Positions 57,513-64,000 of a DNA stretch of 64,000 bases are shown here, in pieces. Position 1 is the first letter of the stretch. Every line of letters starts with the position of its first letter. Origin of the DNA: Sipunculus nudus (Eukaryota; Annelida; Sipuncula; Golfingiida; Sipunculidae). The stretch spans positions 34,266,862 through 34,330,861 of the forward strand of contig CM049307.1 of assembly GCA_026874595.1 (NCBI GenBank), read 5' to 3'. The notes under the pieces were generated by a model. It did not search any database, was not told the origin of the DNA, and saw only the letters and a program-made list of their open reading frames with translations. A program made the translations under genes and the position numbers.

Positions 57513-58094
57513 GGCTAATATTGATATAAACTTATTCACATTAACGATACATATTTAAACATGGTAAGTTTTTAAAATTAAGTGCATATTAACAACTGTA
57601 GAATAATTTAAAAAGGCTTGCAGAAAAGGCTTGGAATATTCCGAAAAGTAGCATTCTAACTAAGCAATGGAAGAAGAGCCAGTGTATTCAAAGCCTAGGT
57701 ACAAACCATCATGTTGGTCCCGGATGAACGCCTCATAGCGTATTCTCTAGTCAGCGTGACTCTATAGTTAGGCAAAAGATGTGCCGCATACAAGCACGCC
57801 AACGATGCAGCCGGTAGCACCTGCCCACATCCCTTTGTTCCATTTTCCCCTCGTCTTATCACAGACGGCTCACCGCAATATCAAACCTATATCCATTTTT
57901 GCCCATGCTCCGTCTACGCTTAAAGTCAGAACCCTAGCTACAGGTTTGTAACGCAAAACAGTTTTTTAATTGTTTTTACTTCTTTGCATTCCTATAAATG
58001 GAGGCTGAATGTTCGGGCTAACTGGATAGAAACTCCTTCCACTGTGCCATCAGAATTTTGAACACCCTCCAGAAGCCGTGGTAAGAAACATCTG
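57513..58094. other. No gene recognised
   Basis: Nothing identified. Confidence 0.4.
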
Positions 58095-58360
58095 CGTCAA
58101 CGGGGCCAGGTTAGACTGGCTCAGTCGATGCAATGGTAAAGACTTAACCATCAAACATGCTCTTGCTGTGTCACAGCGTTTAAAACAGGTACACCTCGTG
58201 CCAAATGATATAACTAATTTAAGGCTCTCTGATCGACTCATTCCATTTCTTCATGTAAGAGTTGGCACTTCGTAACGTCTATCGATATGTGGAATCACGT
58301 TTTATTTTACGCATTTCAGTAGCACACATAAATACAAAATCCTTCTCAAGGCTAGGTCCG
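58095..58360 (+). repeat. Dispersed repeat DR3, copy 2
   Basis: AGACTGGCTCAGTCGATGCAATGG (58112-58135) and CGTCTATCGATATGTGGAATC then ACGTTTTATTTTACGCATTT (58276-58316) parallel 42299 and 43185-43230. The overlapping 63-65 codon frames are on opposite strands and unconserved in the other copy. Confidence 0.5.
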
Positions 58361-59318
58361 GACTTTCAAGAGATGAGAGCAACAACACCTACCATTAAGT
58401 CTGAGAGAGAATTCATGAGAATTTTTTGAGGGCCTACTTTTTAATGTGTAGGATAGCAGATCATGGCTGTGGATAGGATAATACCTGACTTTACAGAGCA
58501 CTTGTGAATAATGTTCCGGCTAGACTTAAACTGCTAGAACACAGTGCAGAAAAACAGGTACCGTTTTGTCCTTGCGTAGCTTAGTTTTTCATTACAAGTG
58601 CCAAAGCCTTTTCCTGTTATATTGAAACCCACAACCCCTTCATATCACGTATCACGCGAAGAGGTGGGAGACGGGGTGCTTGCCATGTCCCTTATCAGAG
58701 AAGTTTTTTTTTTTTTGGGGGGGGGGGGGGGCCCTCAAGGTGTGGTTTATAAACCGGCAGTTTATTTCTTAGGGAAATTTTGGCGCTTGAAAAGAAGGTT
58801 ACATTTTTTAATGAAAATGTATGATGTCGAAATATTTATTTTATAACTTTCTTTCAGCCTAGTTAGTTTATTCATTGTTTATTAATAAGAAAAATTTATT
58901 TTTTTTTTTAAAAAGAAATATAAGAAATAACACCGATACGTCTTTTCTGTTCTTTCCGTGCAGGTTTTTAATGGAAAGAAACTTAATATATTTAACTATT
59001 TACATAAATGGATAAATCATCATAGTTTATCACGTGACTATATACTGCAAATAAAGCCACATTCATCATAATGCGAATCGTACGCAAGATCATGAGCATT
59101 TCATTATCATTACACGAGTTGTACAAGTCACATTTCATTAACAGAGGGTATCTTCCTTGACGTGACATTTTTTTTTTTTTGTTTCACTTGACAACACCTG
59201 GCCAGCCATTTTCTCTTTTTGTGATAGGGTGTTGCATCAAATGTTGTCATGGCTAGACCCGTGGGTTTTGACGATACGTTTTACTTTTAAGAGCGTACTG
59301 CCCCAACGTGTTGGGTGT
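58361..59318. other. No gene recognised; T/G run
   Basis: A T12-G14 run at about 58705-58730. No coding relic identified. Confidence 0.4.
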
Positions 59319-60052
59319 TGTTACAGGTGCTCTTTTTATTGTGTGACACGGGCGTAACTCCTGTTGTGGCACTCGTGTCTGGCCGCGTATTACATTCTAT
59401 GTTTAATCCGTACTGGTTGAACTCTCGTTGTCATGTTTTCCCTTGGGTTTTCACGCTTGGTCGTGGGTCACGTGATGAGCCTGGTATGTGGAGATACACA
59501 GCGCTGTTTTTCTGGAGAATTCCTGAAACGCGTGTAGACTGTGTTGTGCAAGATCTTATAGAATGTTCGAGAAGTGGAAAATTCTCGGCTTGAGGTGTGC
59601 AGATATAAAGGGCTGCGTTTTAGAAGCAGGGCAGAGAGCAGAGAAGATTCCAGCGGACGCAGAAGCGTGTGTCAGATTCTAGGACCTTATCCGACTAATG
59701 CGGCAATAATAGATTTTCGAAGACTTTCTCCTGGATTTTATACATTTGGACTTCAGTTTACTTTCTGGGATGTTGCAAGAACTTTCCACTGGACTGTCAT
59801 TCTCCGAGAGTTTACATTTAAAGGACTTATCGTGGTGACGGTGTTGGTATTCAGGTACTGTGCACGTTATTTTTCTATGTAATTGTATGACTTGTTGCTA
59901 TACCGCTGTTTTACAGTATAATTGTATTGATTTAGTGTATTGTATTGCTAGGGTTGTTTTAAGAATAAATTATAGTTATTTGTTTTCAAAAAAAAAAACC
60001 ATTGACTTCTTTATTCATTCACCCTAGACATTTCACGCTGCCTAGTGTTACA
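59319..60052 (+). mobile_element. LTR-like unit, ~734 bp
   Basis: Begins TGTTACAGG and ends CTAGTGTTACA (TG...CA). An AGATATAAAG TATA-type box is at 59601-59610 and a poly-A signal AATAAA at 59964-59969, 83 bp before the end; the TATA-to-AATAAA distance is similar to that of the 34.65-kb LTR-like unit. The 8-mer TGTTACAG occurs at both boundaries, so it could instead be a target duplication; flanking 5-mers outside TGTTACA do not match. No primer-binding site or internal genes adjoin. Open frames of 92 and 102 codons (59315-59882) have no family resemblance I recognise. Confidence 0.45.
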
Positions 60053-60639
60053 GAATCTGATTTTTTTTAATCTCCGTTACAAACTTTGTGTTCATCACAC
60101 ATACGTGATCTGTTTATATTAGGTTCCGTAACAGTGTATACTTCCAGGTGCTATACTACTAGAGCCAGGGAGTTCAAATTACAACTATTTGTAGATTATT
60201 TTACAAAGGGGTTAACGCCAGGATTTATAATATTCGGAGCAACCTAAAATTTAGTATAATATTTTAGGGGGTTTTAAGCAAGTTGCCACCTCCAAATTCG
60301 CCCCTGGTGAAACAACTTTTTTTTTATTAGGCATCTCAGACTCTGTTCTCTTTGCTATATAGATTTTTTAAGCCCAGGTTTTCATCACTGATCCCCTTAA
60401 AGAAAACATAACAAGTAACAGAAAATGTGACGGGTAATACAAGTCTTTAGGAAACTTTGACATTGCCTAATTTGTACAGAACTTGTAACAGATACCACAT
60501 TGACAAAACAATACACACAAACAACAGCTCTTTTCTTTAAGTTACTCTCAAATGGCTATTGGTCCACCTTTAAGTCTTCTGATATCATGAATGATAACAA
60601 TTCTGTGCCCTTGCAAGGTATTTTTTTAAATATACGCAT
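60053..60639. other. No gene recognised
   Basis: A CGCCCCTG end-like string at 60299-60306 has no partner. Otherwise unassigned. Confidence 0.4.
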
Positions 60640-60770
60640 ATCATATACACACATATATGTATATACATATATATATAAACACACATAATTATATATACCT
60701 CCATATACACATAAATAGTTATGAACATACATGCCATCACACACATGCATACACATCCCGTTTACAAATG
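60640..60770. repeat. Degenerate (CA/TA) microsatellite
   Basis: Interspersed ACACAT, ATATGTATATAC and CACACATGCATACAC strings. It lies just beyond the 3' end of LINE-B and might include the decayed tail of that element. Confidence 0.8.
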
Positions 60771-60842
60771 TTTACAAATATTTTCTTTTTAGATACAGGT
60801 ACTTTTATTCTACCATACTCGTGTCGTTTATTGCTCTTTTTA

Positions 60843-61052
60843 TCAAAGGCAGAAGAGGTTCCCATCTTTTGCATATACCTTGTACTTTCCACATTTCCTA
60901 GCTATTATCTCCTCAATGTTTTCTATTTCTATTATCTTTTGTTTCAAGACAAAAAAGAGGTTCTCCCTTTTCTTGTCTCGTTGTTGAAATAGTATTATTT
61001 TAAACATTAAAACAATGTGATTTAGGAGTATGTTCTCTTCTACTACAGGCAA
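60843..61052 (-). pseudogene. LINE-B extreme C-terminus
   Basis: NHIVLMFKIILFQQRDKK followed by a Lys/Glu-rich helical segment is the usual tail of L1/Tx1 ORF2 (N-x-I-x2-x-K-x-x-I). It is separated from the previous segment by a frame change near 61060-61120. Confidence 0.65.
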
Positions 61053-61119
61053 TTTGCCATAGATGATATTTTTAAGTTTAAATCTGGCAAATCCAATTTT
61101 TCATCTCGAAGCCACCCTC

Positions 61120-61872
61120 CTAACTTTTTATAAAGACATTTTGCATAAACACATTAAAAAAGATATGGGTTATAGATTCAATATGGGTATAACAAACAAT
61201 AAGAGCACCGCGGGTATCGCTAAGCTTCCACATGTACAGATTCTCGTTCACTGCAAGATAATTATTAACTAATTTATATTGAAATTCTCTACTATATGGG
61301 TCTTTCGTTGTTACATATATACCTTTATAAACCTCCTTCCAAGTTATTGTGAAATCATGTTTTTGATTTAATTCCTCTAAGGATGTTTGTGTTGTAGGAT
61401 TCTTTGCGACTGTTTTAATAATTGAGCTATACACCTGTTTAGAAGTAATCTTTTGTATGTCTTTCAGACCGCATATTATAAGTACTTTGGGCGGCATATT
61501 TTCAGTTGGGCCAGTTCGCTGATTTTCTTTTATAATATCAATCCATGCCTTCGGTATTGCTCTTTTAAGTGAAAACCATGTTAAGATATCTATACTGTTT
61601 GCATTATTCATTTTTAATTGTTGCCATATTTTCAGTGAGCCATCGTCATGTATAATATCTCTGATTTGTTTCAAATGAAATTTGTTCAAGTTACTATAAT
61701 AGATTGATTTTCTGTTTACCTTTACATACACATTATTCCATAATGGTTGAATGGACACCTCCTCAAAGGTGCATGGTATTGAGTTTGTATATGATGCCCA
61801 GTTTTTGAAGCAATTTTTTGTAGAAATCTGGCAATTTAGTTGGGAGTCTTGTAACGTCAAAATTTGAACCAA
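61120..61872 (-). pseudogene. LINE-B C-terminal domain
   Basis: Picks up from the frameshift with KNWASYTNSIPCTFEEVS and includes PLWNNVYVKVN and ITWKEVYKGIYV. The YKLVNNYLAVNENLYMWKL segment is normally followed by a CxxC...H...C cluster in this group; here it reads SDTRGALIVCYTHIESITHI, so the first Cys pair has been lost. The distal end continues in another frame at 60843-61052. Confidence 0.8.
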
Positions 61873-62443
61873 TGCAATTTAATCCCCCAATGGATGATAA
61901 TCTGGAATTTAATAGTGCACTGAGCTGGCTTTTTGAATCAGTTAGCAACCTCTTTACCCACATTATTCTTTGAGTACTTAAACGACATGAAAAGTCACAC
62001 ATTTTCAGACCTCCATCATAAAGATCTAATATTGCAGTGGAATGTTTAACCTTAGCTTTTTTATTTTTCCAAATGAACTTATTTAGAAGATACTTTACCT
62101 TCTCTGTGATATGTGATGGAGGATCAAGAAAGTTCGAAAGATAAAGTAGTTTTGACAAGGCTAATGACTTTGCAACTTCAATCCTTCCACAAATAGATAG
62201 ATTTCTGCTCTTCCAACAATTTAAAAAAGTATTCAAGTTTTCCACAGCAGATTGAAAACTGTTATGTAGAATATTTTTATTATATGAAAATTGGATTCCC
62301 AACACTTTTATACATTCTATTCTTAAATCAACCCACTTTAAATTGTAGTGTGTATCTGTTCTATCTTTCCATTTCCCAACCCAGGCTATTTCAGATTTTT
62401 CATAGTTGACACTCAGTGATGAAAAATTAGCAAATTTATTCAA
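61763..62443 (-). pseudogene. LINE-B RT thumb and connection region
   Basis: Contains SVNYEKSEIAWVGKW, LGIQFSYNK, WKSRNLSICGRIEVAKSL and KFIWKNKKAKVKHSTAI, the usual order after the FADD box in L1/Tx1-type enzymes (K-S-E grip, LGI, W..R.LS..GR, IW). The frame is broken by one extra base in an A-run near 61803. Confidence 0.85.
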
Positions 62444-62455
62444 GACCTCAATCGT

Positions 62456-62647
62456 TTATTTTAAAGAGGATATATCCTGAAGAAAAATTGTGATGTCGTC
62501 AGCAAACATACATAACTTTAAATCTTCTTTTCCAATTTTGATTCCCTGAATAACTTTACTATTTCTGATTTCGCTGGCCAATACTTCCATACATAAAACA
62601 AACAAATATGGCGCAAGTGGGTCTCCTTGGCGGACACAACTTTCCAA
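62456..62647 (-). pseudogene. LINE-B RT, motifs B and C
   Basis: The RQGDPLAPYLFVLCMEVLA block is followed by CMFADDITIF; FADD is at about 62495-62506 with both catalytic Asp intact. The frame is continuous with the segment above it apart from the TGA at 62717 and with the one below apart from the TAA at 62456. Confidence 0.87.
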
Positions 62648-62716
62648 AGGGAAGTATCCAGATGAGAATCCATTATTTAGTAAGCAGCTTTCTGATTTAT
62701 TATGTAAAACTTTAAT

Positions 62717-63290
62717 TCATTGGATAAAGGAGTCCCCGAAGCCAAATCTCTCTAGAACGGCATAAAGGAATCTATGATTTATGGAATCAAAGGCAGCCTG
62801 GAGATCGGCACCAAAAACAATTCCAGGTAATTTTAATGTATCGGTATAATAAAGAGTATCAGAAATAAGTCTCACTGCCTCTCCAATGAAACGACCTTTA
62901 ATAAATGCGTATTGTTCTTTGTTAATAACCGAGGGTAACACTTTAATTATCCTTCTGACCATAATTTTACTTAAAATTGTCATATCAGTATTAAGTAGAC
63001 TAATAGGCCTCCATGATTTTACTAATGTTTTGTCTTTTCCAGGTTTGGGTAAAAGCGTGATAATGGCCTGTTTCTGGCTTGGTGTCAGTTCTCCTACTGT
63101 AAAAGTAACATTTTAGCATTCTGTTAATAGATCACCAAGTTCTTTAAAAAAAACATCTTTAGATAAACCGTCATTGCCTGGAGATTTATTGTTTTTCATA
63201 CATTTAAAGCCTTTTCAACCTCAACCACTGTCACCATACCCTCGCATAAACCCTTCTCTTCTTTAGAAATCTGCAGTAGATTGACGTGTT
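62717..63290 (-). pseudogene. LINE-B RT, fingers and motif A
   Basis: Blocks in order: SLKHVNLLQISKEEKG (upstream of the first frameshift), KNNKSPGNDGLSKDVFF, LTPSQKQAIITLLPKPGKD, SWRPISLLNTDMTILSK, QYAFIKGRFIGEAV and motif A, GADLQAAFDSIN. The Asp of the AFD box is present. The TGA at 62717-62719 replaces what is usually Trp in FIQWIKVL. Confidence 0.85.
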
Positions 63291-63415
63291 TTAAACTAGA
63301 ATACGGGTAGTCGACAAGCGACTACGTGTATCCGCCAAAATCAGGGAAGGACGGGTGAAGTAAGGCATGGATTGAGTGGCAAGGGGATATAGAGTTACAT
63401 GTGTTAAATATTAGA

Positions 63416-64000
63416 ATGGATCTCTGACACATAAACATGATTGTAGGTGGCGCCACCTGTTATTTGAAACTATCCAAGATATATACACAAGCAAAATTTC
63501 ATGTGGAAAAGTCAAACCACTGCAGAGATATGAGTGATTTTATCCCACAGCAGACAAACAGATGGACGCTGTGCAAAAATGGCTGCAGGTGGCGCCACCA
63601 TTTTTGTGTATGTTATAAAGCTATCCAAGGGCTACATTAGTGTAAAGTATTTTTCCTGATTGGTCAAACGGTTCCCGAGATATGAGCTTGGATGTCTGCA
63701 GCGTTAACGTGAATGTAGGTGTCACCACCTGTCATAAAATCAATAAAGCTATCTAGGATGTACACGCATGCCGAATTTTAGGTAAATTAGTCAAACCACT
63801 GCAGAGATATGAGTGATTTTAACCCCAGGCAGATGAACAAATGGACACTGTGCAAACATGGTTGCAGGTGGCGCCACCTTTTGTTGTGTATGTTATAAAG
63901 CTATCCCAGGGCTACATTTGTGTAACATTTTTTCCGGATCGGTCTAACGGTTCCCGAGATATATGGGTTTATGTGTGGAGCGTTAACGTGAATGTAGGTG
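63416..64000 (+). repeat. Dimeric ~270-bp satellite with GGTGGCGCCACC palindrome
   Basis: The palindrome GGTGGCGCCACC is at 63446, 63598 and 63867, with a mutated copy (GGTGTCACCACC) at 63718 and a further unit starting near 63994. Odd and even half-units are about 149 and 123 bp and related to each other (palindrome, then AA-CTATCCAAG, GTCAAAC, GAGATATGAG). The full period is 269-272 bp: an alternating A-B dimer. The array runs off the window end. Confidence 0.9.

Larger units (their letters stand above)
60843..63310 (-). mobile_element. LINE-B: 5'-truncated L1/Tx1-like retrotransposon
   Basis: Minus-strand ORF2 relic running from RT block 0/1 (KNNKSPGNDG, about 63165-63200) to the C-terminus (about 60843). 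The RQGDPLAPYLF block, the FADD box and the long, Trp-rich C-terminal region fit the L1/Tx1 group. Visible lesions: a 1-nt frameshift near 63200; stop TAA at 63113-63115; TGA at 62717-62719; TAA at 62456-62458; a 1-nt frameshift near 61803; and another frame change near 61060-61120. It begins abruptly near 63310, consistent with 5' truncation during target-primed insertion. Confidence 0.88.

Noticed and set aside
59315-59882. Two overlapping frames of 92 and 102 codons
   Set aside because: They lie in the LTR-like unit across its TATA box and leader; no family resemblance.
60166-60306. Transposon between CAGGGAGTTC and TTCGCCCCTG
   Set aside because: The putative ends do not match each other well and the flanks show no duplication.
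1-64000. CRISPR array, operon or bacterial-type gene cluster
   Set aside because: The tandem arrays have no spacer structure of uniform length with identical repeats, and all coding relics are eukaryotic retroelements.

Overview
This looks like non-coding, repeat-dominated DNA from an animal nuclear genome. The likeliest source is a mollusc, probably a bivalve. The evidence is AT-rich sequence with many long (TA)n tracts, degenerate non-LTR and Penelope-like retroelements, tRNA-derived SINE heads, several kinds of short inverted-repeat DNA transposons, and minisatellites of a style common in bivalve genomes (CTGT/CCGT runs joined to ~150 bp units; ~155 bp units ending in a block that resembles GTGATTGCTATAGCTCA). 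The species assignment is inference. I found no intact host gene, rRNA or canonical tRNA, and every recognisable coding sequence is a broken transposable-element relic.

Layout. 1-2128: minus-strand LINE (LINE-A), an ORF1 fragment joined to a frameshifted reverse transcriptase. 4.5-5.4 and 9.0-9.9 kb: an inverted pair of one dispersed repeat with internal tandem units. 11.6-13.3 kb: a 17-bp minisatellite split by unrelated DNA that starts with a cruciform. 13.9, 16.9, 21.4-23.7 and 41.3 kb: one inverted-repeat DNA transposon family (ends CAGGGGCGGATCC), three copies of which carry exact 5-bp target duplications. 24.7-26.1 kb: a tRNA-like SINE and a Penelope-like reverse transcriptase/GIY-YIG relic. 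30.8-37.1 and 47.0-49.2 kb: two collinear copies of a large repeat; the first has gained a solo-LTR-like insertion, other transposons and internal tandem expansions.

33.1, 39.6 and 54.4-56.7 kb: a ~155 bp satellite in three places, two of which share a 3' terminal sequence. 39.1-39.6 kb: a LINE-A fragment whose catalytic core is replaced by a poly-C tract. 43.4-44.4 kb: a block punctuated by the motif TGTCCCACCCGTAACA. 44.8-45.3 kb: a GAGTCC-rich element with CAGTGATGT ends and an imperfect 8-bp target duplication (hAT-like). 49.3-50.4 kb: a reverse-transcriptase fragment present three times in tandem. 51.5-53.9 kb: a ~152-157 bp satellite with CTGT runs. 57.1-57.5 kb: a long-TIR MITE. 59.3-60.1 kb: a second LTR-like unit. 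60.8-63.3 kb: an L1/Tx1-like LINE (LINE-B), minus strand, with five visible lesions. 63.4-64.0 kb: a dimeric satellite built around the palindrome GGTGGCGCCACC that runs off the end.

The parts do not form a pathway. They record successive transposition, tandem amplification and decay. The most informative signals are the nested or duplicated elements, where one copy shows the pre-insertion state of the other.
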